Assembly (NCBI GenBank): GCA_034620365.1
Contig: JAQGEQ010000192.1
Coordinates: 124,001 to 188,000, forward strand
Length of the DNA: 64,000 nt
From: Pegea sp. RAD2-039
Taxonomy: Eukaryota > Chordata > Thaliacea > Salpida > Salpidae
Direction: 5' to 3'
In this document: positions 34,364 through 47,200 of the stretch, piece after piece
Layout: every line of letters starts with the position of its first letter
Position numbering within the stretch: the first letter of the stretch is position 1
Notes under the pieces: generated by a model
The model's input: the letters and a program-made list of their open reading frames with translations, nothing else
Told to the model about the DNA's origin: nothing
The model's database searches: none
Program-made: the position numbers and the translations under genes

Positions 34364-35641
34364 TTAATTTGATTTCAAAGAGTTCTTAGATTTCTTCAAG
34401 AAACTTTTTCCTTTCTTTGCACCCAGCATATTTTTAGAACCTTTAAAAGAGTTAGAAACCTTTTTCTGTGGAAATTTACTTTTTGACGTCTTATTTTTAA
34501 ACCCAACTTTTGGTTTCTTTGCATCCACAGCCTCATAATTCTCATCTTGTTTTCTTTTCATGGCTTGCATTGACTTTTCTTTATTCAATTCTTTCATCTC
34601 TTCTTTCTTTTTAATGTTTTCTTCCTGAATTGTTTTTCTAATTTCTTTTTCTTTAATTTTTTGTTGCTTGGCTTTTTCTAACTCTCTAACTTCCTCTTCA
34701 CTTTTATCAACATATCTATGATACAAAACACTACCTTCACAAACACCGTCTTGAATTTTAACCAATTCTAACGTCAACCTTGGTCCAATTTCTACCAGTC
34801 GAATAGCACTTTGATGGTTTTTCATATTGCCATTTCCTTTCAGTTTCTGTGACAACTTTACTTTGCTTACTTCATCAGGCTCAGCTTCTGATTCAGAAGC
34901 AGAACCATCACCTTGCTGCATCAGAAACTCATCAACATCATTCAACTTATTGAGATTTGGAACTTCTTTCCGAGTAACTAACTTCTTCATCCGTCTACTG
35001 ATACCAACAGGTTTAACAGTGATAGCATAATGTCTCATCTCTATCAACTTTTGGTCTTCTGTTACACTAAACTCTACACATCTCTTTACATTACTCAACT
35101 TCAACTCATGGACATTAATGGAAGGCAACATACCTTGCAACATTGTTGAACATAACTTATAAGGATCTACGTAATCAATATCTTTCTGTTTTTCATCACT
35201 TGTATTCTTCTGAAAATTATTCAGAACCAATAAGGGTGGTTCTTTGAATTGTTCTTGAGAAGCATGTGGTTTTTTAAGTGACGCTGCCACATCTTTACAC
35301 AAAGTATATTTATGGACTTTGAAGTATAAAGTAGGACCTTTAGGAAGACGCGCGATTCTTAGACTAATACTTTTTTCAGTTTTGCTGAGAGATAGTATGT
35401 TTGTGACACCAAGAAGACCTCCTACAGCTACAAAGTCTTTCCAAACGTTACTCTTCTTCACTTTAAGATTAGAAGCTGTGAATGGTTCCATCATTTGACG
35501 AAGATCCATCGTTAAATTGATTACATTCATGCCAACATCTCCTCGTGAAAACACAAAACTATGTGGAGCTTTTGAGAGCTTCTCATTTTCTTTGTTAGAT
35601 AAAACCAATTTATTCTCTTTGGTCTTTTTCTTTTTAGCCAT
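34364..35641 (-). CDS. PPAN: Peter Pan/SSF1-type ribosome biogenesis factor (Brix domain), intronless
   Basis: A 425-residue nucleolar protein required for 60S pre-ribosome maturation. The Brix domain spans about residues 28-320, with MEPFTASNLKVKKSNVWKDF near 51-70, then FVAVGGLLGVTNILSLSK, RLPKGPTLYFKVHKYTLCKD and PPLLVLNNF, all characteristic of PPAN/SSF rather than other Brix proteins. IRLVEIGPRLTLELVKIQDG near 280-299 is the conserved C-terminal Brix segment. The end is Lys-rich (nucleolar localisation) with a Glu/Lys helix (REIRKTIQEE-like) before it. It is 265 bases upstream of, and co-directional with, PPP5C. The identity is secure. Confidence 0.96.
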   Translation of the reverse strand: MAKKKKTKENKLVLSNKENEKLSKAPHSFVFSRGDVGMNVINLTMDLRQMMEPFTASNLKVKKSNVWKDFVAVGGLLGVTNILSLSKTEKSISLRIARLPKGPTLYFKVHKYTLCKDVAASLKKPHASQEQFKEPPLLVLNNFQKNTSDEKQKDIDYVDPYKLCSTMLQGMLPSINVHELKLSNVKRCVEFSVTEDQKLIEMRHYAITVKPVGISRRMKKLVTRKEVPNLNKLNDVDEFLMQQGDGSASESEAEPDEVSKVKLSQKLKGNGNMKNHQSAIRLVEIGPRLTLELVKIQDGVCEGSVLYHRYVDKSEEEVRELEKAKQQKIKEKEIRKTIQEENIKKKEEMKELNKEKSMQAMKRKQDENYEAVDAKKPKVGFKNKTSKSKFPQKKVSNSFKGSKNMLGAKKGKSFLKKSKNSLKSN

Positions 35642-38130
35642 TTCAAATTGTTAAATTGAATAAAACTAATAATACCTTAAAATAAAAGTAAAAAATATTA
35701 ATTTTATATTATAAAAAATCATTTTCATCAGCTAAGTTAGATTATAACAATCTTTTTATAGCTGGTATCAGCCCCAATCTGAATAAAGTTTATATTGATA
35801 TATTGATTTACTAATTACAAAATAAATTATTAAAATAAGCCATTTGCTTGTTTATGATAATCATTAAAACTTATTAAAAATGACAATTTTAAACAGTTGA
35901 AAAAAAGATAAGTTAATTTTGTTAAATAAAAACTACCAGATGATACAATAAATAAAATTATAAAGCAAAAACAAATCATTTATATAATATTTATGAAAGA
36001 TTTAATAAATATATAACTATAAGATGCTATATAGCACAACAAATACCATTATATCATCAATCATATAAACTAAATTTTATATATAATAATGTAATAAATA
36101 ATATTATAATAACTTAAAATATTGAGTAACTTTTATTTGTAAATGATACAATTTATAATTCATGAAAAAGTTTATATTGAATTATTTAAATAAAACTATA
36201 ATAGAAAACAAGCTATAGAAAACGAAGTTAATTTTTTTATTCTTAAAGTAATATTCTAAGACTCATAATAGTATAATACAAGATGATATATAAAAATAAA
36301 GTTTTTATAAAACTTTTAAAACAGATATACTGTTAATAATGAAAATTATTTATTCCTTCAAACAAAATACAAATTTCAGATAACAAGTATAAAAACTGAA
36401 AATAAACAAATATAAAATTAATTAAAAATTTGATCAAAATATTGAAAGTTTTAAAGTCTTGGTAAATAAAAGAATAATTTTCTTAAATATATTATAAGAT
36501 CACTGTCTTAATTAATCCAATTAAAATTATTTTATAACTTAGTAAAAAAGGCATTTAGCAAATTATTTGAGCTCATTATTAAAATTATTTTAGTTATAAA
36601 AATTAAATAAATATAAACCACAAGAAACTTTGACAACCTTCGTAAATTAGCTCAAAACTAAAAAACTAAAACTTTGAAAAGTATAAAATTAAACTGCAAC
36701 GAATTTTCTCTTTAATTAAAATATAAAAATTCAATTTATATTTATTCTAACGTTTGATTTCTGATTACATTATTTATAAAGGTTTACATATTAACATGAG
36801 TTAAAAAATCATAAAATATTTTGAAAATATGGTAGATAAAAAACATTTTTTTAATTTAAAATAAGTACTGACCCTACACTTAAGTAAAATTTCTTTAAAC
36901 TAACATTAAAAAAGTCCTAGACACTTAAAACATGTGTGGATAATGCGTCATTAATTTTAACTTTTCTAAAAGTGCGACCCAGTATTTCAGTAAAAAAATA
37001 CTTTTTTATCAATCCGTTAGCATAAAACAATTTTAAAAAAATAAAAATGTTTTCATAAAATAAATCAATTCATTCTTTGACTGGTATATTTATAAGTATA
37101 AAATTTTTAAAGGAAAAAAAATATTTTTTTGACTAAGTTTCGTAAACTAAGTCGTTAAATGAAAGGAAGTTGACTTTCTTCCTACCCGCTCAAGAAATAT
37201 GAATATTACGTAAAGTTTGCTGGATTAACTTTAGATTTACTGTTCGGTGATATAACCTAGTGACCTAGGAAAGTGAGATCGAGCTCAACGGGTTGAAAAT
37301 TTTCTGTCTAGATTTATTCTTATAGCCGTTACTGTTTATGAAATGGCAGTGGCACTATTCGTCCCCAACTAAGGAAGATACCTGCTGCACTAGTGGCGTA
37401 ATATAACTCAAACCCTAGCAATCAAAGTGCAAGTTATCTGTGGTTAATTGACTTAACCATTCTCGTCGCTATTACATCCAATATAAATATTTTATAAAAG
37501 GTAAATTGCTTCTTTTTTTCTACTTTTGATTAGTGCATTGATGTGCTTGGCAACCAAGCGTAGGACTTACACACAGTGATCAATATTACTTTACAAGACA
37601 ATGTGCTCGATTCACTTTTTTAAGTTTTATAACTAAGAAAATTAAAGTCAGAGTAAATGAAATGTAATGTTTAAAGCAGCAAGAAAAACCAACAGAACTT
37701 ATTATTTAAGATAGATGACTACTTCATCTTTTGTATAATCTTTTTTGGCATACTGATAGTATGATTTGACTTTAAATATTTCTAGCTACTGAAGCCTTGT
37801 ACTTACTGATTGCTTTGTCTGAAAGCAGCTTATATTAACTGGAATTTATTCATACGATACTAGATTCAGATAACTAAGCAATTACTTTGTTATACATCTT
37901 TGGGTAGTTTTATAACAGTAAATCACCCTTTGCACCACTAACATTTTTTATGGCTTTAAGTTTTGATATAATTACAGTTTTTCAGCTACAAATTTCTAAT
38001 TAAGCTTAAAATGTTAATATGTTTTTAGAACTTCAACTTTTACCTTGGAATATGTAGCGTATCAGTTTTAAAAAGAATATATCGGCAAAAATCTTGTTGT
38101 TTCATTTAAATTAAACAAAAATTGTAATGT
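35642..38130. other. AT-rich intergenic region with a GC-richer block
   Basis: No gene recognised. The block at about 37140-37480 is much less AT-rich than its surroundings, with several short repeats (for example ATAACCTAGTGACCTAGG). It could be part of a mobile element or an RNA, but nothing in it matches a pattern I know. Confidence 0.35.
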
Positions 38131-38137
38131 CCCAAAA

Positions 38138-38990
38138 TTGGATTTTATTTTTGCCGAATATTACATATATTGTAAGCAACAAGAAAATAGATTATATGCA
38201 AAATCAATCAACCTTGTCTTCCTTGTTATAAAGACCTTTATTTCTAATGACCCATGCTTCTTTATCTATCTTTTCAAATTTTACGTACGTCCAATTTTTG
38301 TATACAATGTTAGTGCATGGATGCCATATCAAGTTAGTGATATCAAAAAAATCGAATCTGTTCAGGCCACATTTACAAGATTAGTATGCTGGAAACTTAA
38401 TATTAAATATGATAGTTATAAACATCGTCTCAGTTTCTTCAATTTACATACTTTGGAAATTCGACGGATTAGATACAACTTAATTCTTATTTTTAAAATT
38501 ATTCACAATTTAGTTGACATTCAGTTTGATGATTTGTTTTCCATTAGTCCTTCCTTCATGTTATATCAGCTCAGACGACACCCATTACACCTTAATAAGC
38601 CCATATCACCTGGTACATTGGTCAGAGCAATTATTTTTCTCATACCGTACAATTAGTACATGGAACCAGCTGCCATCAGACATTGCCATGTCGAAGTCGC
38701 TCGCGTTGTTCAAAAAGAAGTTGAAGCGTTATAATATTGCCAACATTGTCATTTCTAAACTGTGATTTTTTTTTCTTTCTTATATTATTAACATTCCATG
38801 TAATTGTTCACTGTTTTATTGTATGGAGACTACTGAAATGCCATGTGTTGCATTTTTTTTTCCAAATTAATTATAATTGGTATTATTATACATAACATTA
38901 TTTGTGAGAATGTGTGTTAGCGAGAAGTACTCTTTCCAGGCACCCTCCTTTGCGTTTATTGTGATAAATAAATTAAAAACTTCATTATAT
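38138..38990 (+). mobile_element. 5'-truncated LINE (CR1/Jockey/L2-like) with 3' end
   Basis: 38200-38625 encodes the C-terminal end of a non-LTR reverse transcriptase: KFYVRPIFVYNVSAWMPYQV, IKKIESVQATFTRLVCW, FFNLHTLEIRRIRYNLI. After a +1 shift, 38600-38765 gives STWNQLPSDIAMSKSLALFK and KKLKRYNIANIV. These match the usual endings of CR1/Jockey-group elements (YVRPILEY..W.P, WN.LP..I...S...FK). The endonuclease and the YADD catalytic core are missing (5' truncation). The 3' untranslated part (38786-38985) ends with GAGAATGTGTGTTAGCGAG, CACCCTCC and an ATAAATAAATT tail. One frameshift makes it inactive. Related tails occur at 33.9, 46.3 and 50.65 kb. Confidence 0.85.
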
Positions 38991-40536
38991 CCTTATGAAA
39001 ACCATTAAAAATAAATACCTTCTTAATATAATTGCCTATATGAACCTATAATGTAGATAGATGAGTTCTCTCAAGATATTAAGTTAAAGATACAACAGTG
39101 TACCCAAAACAAAATCTTTGCCAAAGCTAGAAATTTAAATATTGCAAAAAGTTTGTACTGATCTGTATTTTCAAACTGAAGCTGATTTTGAGACTAAGCT
39201 AAACGTTTTACTCAAATAACTTTATAGGTTTTAAATCAACTCTAATAACTTTTCAATACACTATAGCTACAAAGCTGTAAGTTTGCCAAAAAATATTACT
39301 CAAATGCTGTCTAACAGGATTTTAAGCTTAATCATCGAAATCAATATTATATAAAAGTAGATTGTTTGAAAAATTCATTATTTTCAAGAAGTTACTGAAG
39401 TATTATTGATAAGAAACAAATAAAAGAAGTAACAGTATTTTCCTAGCTTGTGTTTGCAAAAGTTGTTTTTAGAATGTAGACTTTTATTAACTTGCATCAT
39501 TGATTTGTAAAAACTTTAGTAACTGCTTAGTAATTTCTAGGATATTAAGAGATATTTTCGAAATCCTTGGTAAGAAAATTAAGCCAAAAAAATCAATTTT
39601 CTAAAATTAAATATAAAAACAAAAGTGTAAAAAAAACTTTTATAATTAATTACAATGTTTCTTGAAAATGTAGAAACTAATGTGGTTGTGTTGATAAGTC
39701 TACCAGTTCTACACAGAAGAAACAGAAAAGTAGAAATTGAATAAAAATTGAAGAAGAAGAAATGGATTTTGTAAAATTCAATTAAAAACTGAAAGAATAT
39801 TCAGTAGAACGCTGAACGATCTTTGAAAAGAGGTTACAACTGATCTTCATCTGCTCATTGACACATATGAGATGTTTAGTTCATAAATTTTCTGCTTTTA
39901 AATCAACGATCTTGCTGTGATCACTAAAATGTTGAAAATATTGACAGCATCAAGAAGATATTTATTTATTACGCTGTATCTATACTATCGATGTTAAAAG
40001 AAAATTTATCAGATTAAAGGAAATCAGTTTTTATATCAGCAACAAAACACAAAACATCAACATACGTTTGGTTTGATCTCACGTAAGTCGGTGGAAATGT
40101 TAAAATCGCCAAAAAGAAGATCAAAAAGTCATCATCAACATCCGATATATACTTAAGTTTTCGTGATTCATCTTTACATTAAACAATGAAAAATCATGGC
40201 AAATACACACAAGCTTACATTTAACTAGAAGACATTGGAAGGAAAATTGTTACCAGATTTAGGTTTGTAGTAAACAAACAATACAAAGTAACATATATTT
40301 TACTGAATTCTCTAAATTTTATACAACAAATTCAAGTAAAAAAATTAGTAGACTTTTAAGAAATAGATAATTTGAGAAGAAGTTGATTTCTTCTCCCATG
40401 TGACTAAATGAAGAAAGACAATTATGAGAGAAATTGCAACAGATCTTGCATACAAGAAAATGTATCCTCGCATCTGTCAACGTTTACTGATGCCTGAAAA
40501 GATCTACAAGTTAGCGGTTTGAATGATACAAGTAGA
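38991..40536. other. AT-rich intergenic region and ubiquilin 3' UTR
   Basis: No gene recognised. The part from about 40380 up to the ubiquilin stop is less AT-rich and is probably 3' UTR. Confidence 0.35.
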
Positions 40537-43500
40537 TTACCGTAAAAGTATCTCGATGGCCGCATTGATGTCACCATTAGAAGCGTTCAGCGCGCGAAGA
40601 TTAGCTTCACGATCAACGAATCCCATATTAGAAAGTTCAACGAGTTGGGGACTGAATCGAGTTTCTGGGGAGTTCCCCATTAATGTCTCCATCATCCGTT
40701 GGATGTTAGAATCAACAGAAGGTGAAGTTGAGGTGGTTGTAGATGATGTAACAGTCGTGGTACTCGCTGTTGATATAGTTGTAGGAGCATTGGGTCTAGG
40801 TCTTTGTAATCCCATCCTAAAAGACATTAAGTTTGAAAAAATCCTAAAAAAAGAGATGAGAACCCTGTAAAAAGTCCTGGAGCTTCTTGTTCTAGAGTAA
40901 TCATTCCTCTTTCGACTTGCATCAGAGCCTCTCTTACTCGAGGATTACTCATCGCACGGAAGACTTCAGGTCGATTCGAGAGTTGTTGCATCATCTGCGG
41001 CATCATTTCTTGCATGTTTTGGTTCGACAGAAGTGGGTTTTGAGCGAGCTATCATCAGATGAAGATGTGAGAAAGAGAAGCAAGTGAAGATATGTCTTAC
41101 CTGTTCCATTATCTGTGGATTTGAAGTCATACTCTGCATCATGTCTTGAACGTAGGGACTACTCATCATGTTCTGCATCATTTCGGGATTAGCTTGAGCT
41201 TGATTCATCAATTGTTGGATTGCTGGGGTATTGAACATACCTAAAAAGTTTGTTACAAGTCAATCAAATCAACATCACCACAAACTCACTTGTGATTGAA
41301 GCTTGAAACGGATTCTCTTTACTACCCGAAGTTGACTTTGACTTTGTGGTGCTGGAATCAGTAGCAGCAGTTGTAGAAGTGTTTCTACCTCCTCCACTAG
41401 CCCAAGGATTTGGCAACGGGTTAGTATTCTCAGTATTTTGTGGTTCTTTCAAATAAATATCAGATTTGAATCAACTGCAGCTGTTGCTGTAGCAACAACT
41501 TACCACTTGATGCGTTCGAATCCGTAGCAAGAGCTGCAAACGGATTTCGACCAAACTGTTCTTGTGCAGCATTCATCATCGGCTCCTGATATTCAGTATA
41601 CATCCTTTGCAACGCGTTGTAACCACCAGGAATACTTTCAAGATTACTAAGAGCTCTACAAGAAATAAGATGTTACCAAGCAACCATCACATAATGTTAC
41701 CAACCATCACATGGTGTTACCAAGCAACCATCACAAGGTGTTACCAACCAACCATCACATGGTGTTACCAACCAACCATCACAAGATGTTACCAACAAAC
41801 CATCACAAGATGTTACCAAGCAACCATCACAAGATGTTACCAAGCAACCATCACATGGTGTTACCAAGCAACCATCACAAGGTGTTACCAAGCAACCATC
41901 AAAAGGTGTTACCAAGCAACCATCACATGGTGTTACCAAGCAACCATCACATGGTGTTACCAAGCAACTATCACAAGATGTTACCAAGCAACCATCACAA
42001 GATGTTACCAAGCAACCATCACAAGATGTTACCAAGCAACCATCATAAGATGTTACCAAGCAACCATCACATGGTGTTACCAAGCAACCATCAAAAGGTG
42101 TTACCAAGCAACCATCACAAGGTGTTACCAACCAACCATCACATGGTGTTACCAACCAACCATCACATGATGTTACCAAGCAACCATCACAAAGTGTTAC
42201 CAAGCAATCATCACATGGTGTTACCAAGCAACCATCGCCTCACCTATCCTGATTTCTCATCAATTCCTGAAGCATTGCCGGGTTTCTGACCATTTCAAGC
42301 GTCTGACGAAGAACTTGCGGGTTGTTAAGCATGTGACTAACTTCAGGGTTCCGCTGAAGACGAAGAACAACTTGTTGAAGTGGTTAAAATAGAGTTTTAT
42401 ATAAAAAGAGAAGTTTGTTTTTATCTCGTATTTCTGTACCTCCATCAGTTGCTGCATCTGAGGATTCTCAGTGATCATACTTCGGAGTGTGTCCGGATTC
42501 GACAACATGTTCTGCACTAAAGGAGTCTCTAACATATATTCCATCGCCTAGATGAAGATTTAAACATTTAGAAATCATTCAATTATCAATCTGAAAGTAT
42601 TTAGATGAAAAATTACTTGGGGGTTATTGAATAACTCTTGCTGTAGTTGTTCATGCATTGTTGAGAAATCAGGAAGACCTCTTCCAAAACCTATTCGGAT
42701 GAAAGAGCTTTTATTAGCCAAGAGATCTTTAAACTTCAGAATATTTTGGAAAGAGTAATGGACAGCTTTGATGCTGACAAACAGAAAACAAAAGACAGTG
42801 TAAAAGAGTTGTTTGCGGAGTAGAGAGCGCCGTTCGAAGCGATCTTCTATTTGCTTGTATCGCGGTTTTATGCATCTTTAGAACAAAGACAAGGACGACT
42901 GATGCTACCTTTTGACAGCTTTTCATATCCTTCTGTGAGCAAGCAATCTCAGCATTTTGTATATTAGCTTCCACGTTTGGTTTCTTTGTCATCATCACAA
43001 TTGCATCCTTGCTTTTTGTGCAATGTATTGAGACTTCGGTGTTTTGCGAAATGGCTTTGGTGAATTCTTCTCTTGTTAGTTCACAACTTAGATGGATTGG
43101 TAAACTTTCTGTTCTAACCAGGGCAGTGACGGTGTTTTGTTGGGACAACTGCTCAGTAGCTTGGACCATTGAGTTTTTAAGAAGCCAAAACTTTTTTACA
43201 ATTCTGCTAGTTTTATGTAAATTGCCACGTTTTTTGGGCTTGGTTCATGGTAGGTGTTTAAATGAATGCAGTGCTTCCGTTTTATCAAAGGTATTGATGT
43301 TTTCTTGGAACTAATCTCTGCTGTTATGAGTTCTCTTTCCAACAGCTTCTAGTGTATCATACAAATTTACCTTTATTTCAGACCAAGTCAGTGATTATTT
43401 TTAGTAGAAAATATTATATATTTGTAAATTTAATTAATAAAAATCTTGATACTAGAACCTGGAGTAGCTGCTGAAGATTGTGAAGTTGGGGTTTGAGCAT

Positions 43501-44246
43501 TTGTGGTAGGTGACTTTGTTGTTGACTTGTCAGAAGATGAAGCTGGACTTTTGGCAGCACTTACAGTTTTGACAACAACATGAACTGTATGTCCATCATG
43601 AATTGAATGTTGTTTCACAGTATCAGTGTCTTTGAGTATCTTACCAGAAAAAATCAGTACAATTCTTTCTGGTGGGGCTTTGAATACATCAGCAGATTGT
43701 GCCCGTAACTAAAACATCAAATTATATGATAGCATGTGAGAATCATCAAATATAAATTACTCAATAAATAGTTTGTTAAATTTAAAATAAATAAGAATCA
43801 ATTCAAGTTTAAATTGATTTATTTATTATTATTAATTCAAAATTTAGAATGTCTATAATATTATAGATGAAGTTAAAATAAAGTTTTAAAAGAATTTATT
43901 ATAATATAAATATCTATATCAGTTTATTTAAAAATATAAATAGGATTATTTTTCAGCTCATTCAACTTTATAATTAAAAATCTAAACTTTTAGGCAAAAT
44001 AAAAAAGTTTTAATCTTTTAATAAAAATTAAATAGATGACTATAACCAAACTTCATGAACATAATCATGTTAATTAGGTTGATTATCATTTAGGATATCA
44101 ATAAAAGGTTATAAATAAACATAGTAGGAAATATAATATATAAAAACAATAAAAACCTCTTTGATAGTAATTTCTGGTTTCACTTTAAAGACATGCTTTA
44201 GTTTAGGTGTTTTTAAAGTAACATTTATTTCACTATTTTCAGCCAT
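40537..44246 (-). CDS. UBQLN: ubiquilin, ten exons, 514 aa
   Basis: A shuttle factor that delivers ubiquitinated or misfolded proteins to the proteasome. Exons: 44246-44157, 43708-43459, 42690-42617, 42547-42440, 42353-42244, 41655-41504, 41445-41290, 41240-41101, 41048-40864, 40816-40537; all phases agree. The N-terminal UBL covers residues 7-80 ([20 protein letters not shown], then [12 protein letters not shown], and [11 protein letters not shown]). Four STI1-type segments rich in Met/Gln follow (LLETP/NPQ repeats such as [16 protein letters not shown] and [19 protein letters not shown]). The C-terminal UBA contains [19 protein letters not shown] and [10 protein letters not shown] 24-bp minisatellite lies in intron 5 and an unexplained insert in intron 2. 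TATGTTTTAG ends 36 bases before the ATG. The C-terminal region before the UBA is Thr/Ser-rich. Confidence 0.95.
41673..42240 (+). repeat. 24-bp minisatellite (24 units) in ubiquilin intron 5
   Basis: Units start at GTTACC every 24 bases from 41716 to 42220; the first two are at 41673 and 41695. The core is GTTACCAAGCAACCATCAC with a short variable end (ATGGT, AAGGT or AAGAT). Because 24 is a multiple of three and the unit has no stop, all six frames stay nearly open here, which gives false long ORFs on both strands. The array lies a few bases inside the intron from the exon 5 donor at 42243 and ends about 18 bases from the exon 6 acceptor at 41656. It therefore makes up nearly all of the intron. 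Confidence 0.98.
42700..43440 (-). other. unexplained coding-like insert in ubiquilin intron 2
   Basis: Intron 2 is much larger and less AT-rich than its neighbours. On the minus strand it contains [18 protein letters not shown] (near 43350-43300) in one frame and, after frame changes, [48 protein letters not shown] and [16 protein letters not shown]. This looks like a degraded coding sequence on the ubiquilin strand, perhaps a processed pseudogene or part of a mobile element. No family is recognised. Confidence 0.4.
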
Positions 44247-47200
44247 ATTATCAAATGTTTAACAGTAAAATACTAATTGACTGCCTAAAACATAATAATT
44301 GTTTACAAAATTACCATAAACTTTATAATAACAAAAACTAATTGAATCACAAATGCCAGACACTTTTAAATTTAATAAAATAAAAAACTTATTCTGTTAT
44401 GACTGATTAAAACTAAAATGAAAATGTCATAAATATTCAAAACAATAAAAGAATTTAAGAAAATTGTTCTTATAACTTTTAGAGATAAATTCTGTTATTA
44501 AAACTAATATCATTTATGGAAAAAAAACTTTGATTCAATTATTTCATTTTATAGAATAAAGTTTATAAATTTATATCTGTCTATTTACCATAAATCAAAA
44601 GAAAATGTAAAATATATTTATGCATGATATATATAAAGAATAAAATAATAAAAACAACATAAATAGTTAAATTAATATAATATGATTACTTTAAATATAA
44701 AACAAATAAAATATTTTAAGTCTTTTAACAACAATTTTAGCAAAAATTCATCTTAAAGTTAAAATGTTATACAAGAAAAACCTAGAAATAAATAAATTCT
44801 AAAGATAAAATTGGTAAGATAATAATAAATAACCTTTTATAACTTTTTTGAAACCTTTACAAAACTAATTCTGACAAAATACTTAAATTACCTAATTTAG
44901 GTTTTTTAATAGATGCATTTAAATAGATTAACCACCAAAAATTATCTTAATTAATTATGCTAGCTTACTAAAAGCATAAAAGTAAATATATTAATAATAA
45001 CTATTTTATCAAAGCAACATAGTTGGTGTGATATTTTTTTAAAGTAATATTTGGAAACATATTTTTTAACCAAAAAAGCAAACAATTTAAACATTTAAAA
45101 CTAAAAACTGAAAGAATATTCCAGAATAACAAACTTATACTTAACCATAAAAGTTTTATAGTCACATTTTTACAGACGGTAACAGATATATAACAGTTGC
45201 ATATGTTGATTATACAAAACAAATAAAATATTATTAATAAAATATAAACATAAATTAATGTTACTTTCATAAAATAAAAACTAGTCAAGCAGTTAAACTT
45301 AATATTTTAAAGATCTATCTATTAGTGATTATGTAAACGAAATAAATTAATAATAATAAATAAAGTTAGATGATAATGATCAAATAAAAATAACGGAAAA
45401 AGTAAACTATCCCAAATATCCTTACTTACCTATTAAAGGAACTGTTTTTACCTAATTTTACTTAACCCAAATTGGACTATTTTATAATTCTTATTTATTA
45501 CAAACTACACAGTCATCAATAAGTATTAGTTGATAAAAAATGTACATAAAAATATTATAGAAAATTCAAATTTGAATACAAAAAGATAATTTTTTTTACT
45601 AATGTGACGTACAATAATTTTAAAAATGTTTGTATGATTTTACATTTATGTGTATTTATATCTGGTTAATTTTTTTAAAATGTTTCTTTACCATTCTTTA
45701 TACTTTCAGACAAAATAACTTTGCTTGAGTTTTTAATTTATTTAGATTTTTATATAATTTTTTAGTATATTTTCAGATTTATTTTGAAGATTTATTATTT
45801 GTGTAATTAAAGTTTGCATTTTATGAAATAAACAAATAAAGAATTACTGAGGAATTTATTACACTTTATTAATAAAACTAATTTTGAAATTAAAACAGAA
45901 AGTTTTTGAGTTCAAAAAACTGTTAAAAATTGCTAAAGTAAAAATGATTGAAATTACAGCATTTTAATTAAACAGTAATCATGCATTTTAGCATTGAAAG
46001 TGCGTATACAAAGACTTATTATTCATCAAAACCAAATAAGCAAATGTGCAATTTAGTGGAAGAAATTATAAGCTGGAAAGTAAAAAATATTTTGGACTGG
46101 CTCCGATTAAGGATCAAGAAAGATTATTCTGACCGAGAGAAAGAGAAAAGTAAAAGAACCAACGAATTGATTTGAGTGTTTGTAACATCAGTGAGTTGCT
46201 TGAAAGTGGTTGTCAAGGGGTCAAGTAAATTTAATTTCATTGGTTACAATTTTTGATTTAGATTTTATGATAAATGAGAATGTGTGTAAGCGAGAGGTGC
46301 TCTTTTTAAGTACCCTCCTTCGCATTTATTGAAATGAATAAATAAAGTATCTTTACAAATATTACAAATAGTAAAACAAGCTGCACCTAAATACAAATAT
46401 TAATAAGTATTTCTTTACCTCTAAAAATCAAACCTGTTGCCCATCAGTTGAACTCATAAACATCAACTGTATCATTTGAGTAAAGTATATCCAAAACAGT
46501 TTGTATTTGTTGTTGTATTACACAAAGCAAAAGAAACTATTTGAAGCAAAATGCTATCATGTTAGATTATCTTCTATAAGAAGCAAATATATTAAATGAT
46601 TATTGAATTGAAATAGCTTCTAAACTGAAATAAATCAACTTAAAAATAAAAATCTTTTACCATTTATCATTTGCAATGTTTCATTTATATTTAGGGATAT
46701 GATTTGGTAAAATAACATATGATTACTTAGATTATTTAGATTTAGATTTAATTACTTTTATAGTAAATTACAGAATTGCATATTTTTTGCTAAATTAGAT
46801 GTCATTTTAGATATCATATATCATGGTTTCTGAAATTCTCTAATCAAACTACCTTTTTTTCTTCTAGACATCTTTAATTTGACTTTTTTAATTATTTAGA
46901 TACAATTATGCAAATCAGCTGCTGCTAAAAAATTGCTTTATTAATTTACAAATTCAGTTAAAAATATATATTTGTGGATGAAAACATGCTTAAAAATAGT
47001 TCATTAACATTTGTTTGTTTTTGACCGTTTGTATTAATCACTAATTAGCTGAACAACTGAAAAGTCAATCTCAAGCAATTTAAAAAAAGAAAAAAACTGA
47101 AGGTAATGGTTCAATAAAAACCTAATTACAGATTTGCTACTTTTATTCCCATTATATTGCTCAAGCAAAACCGTTTATACTTCTAATCAACTTTAAAAAG

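Noticed and set aside
34827-35030. Plus-strand open frame within PPAN
   Set aside because: It is antisense to the Brix domain with no independent evidence.
40523-40870. Plus-strand open frame of 115 codons
   Set aside because: It is antisense to the ubiquilin UBA-encoding exon, whose frame is clearly the real one.
41562-42289. Three long overlapping open frames of 8-residue repeats
   Set aside because: They arise because the 24-bp minisatellite has no stop in most frames. The region is an intron of ubiquilin.
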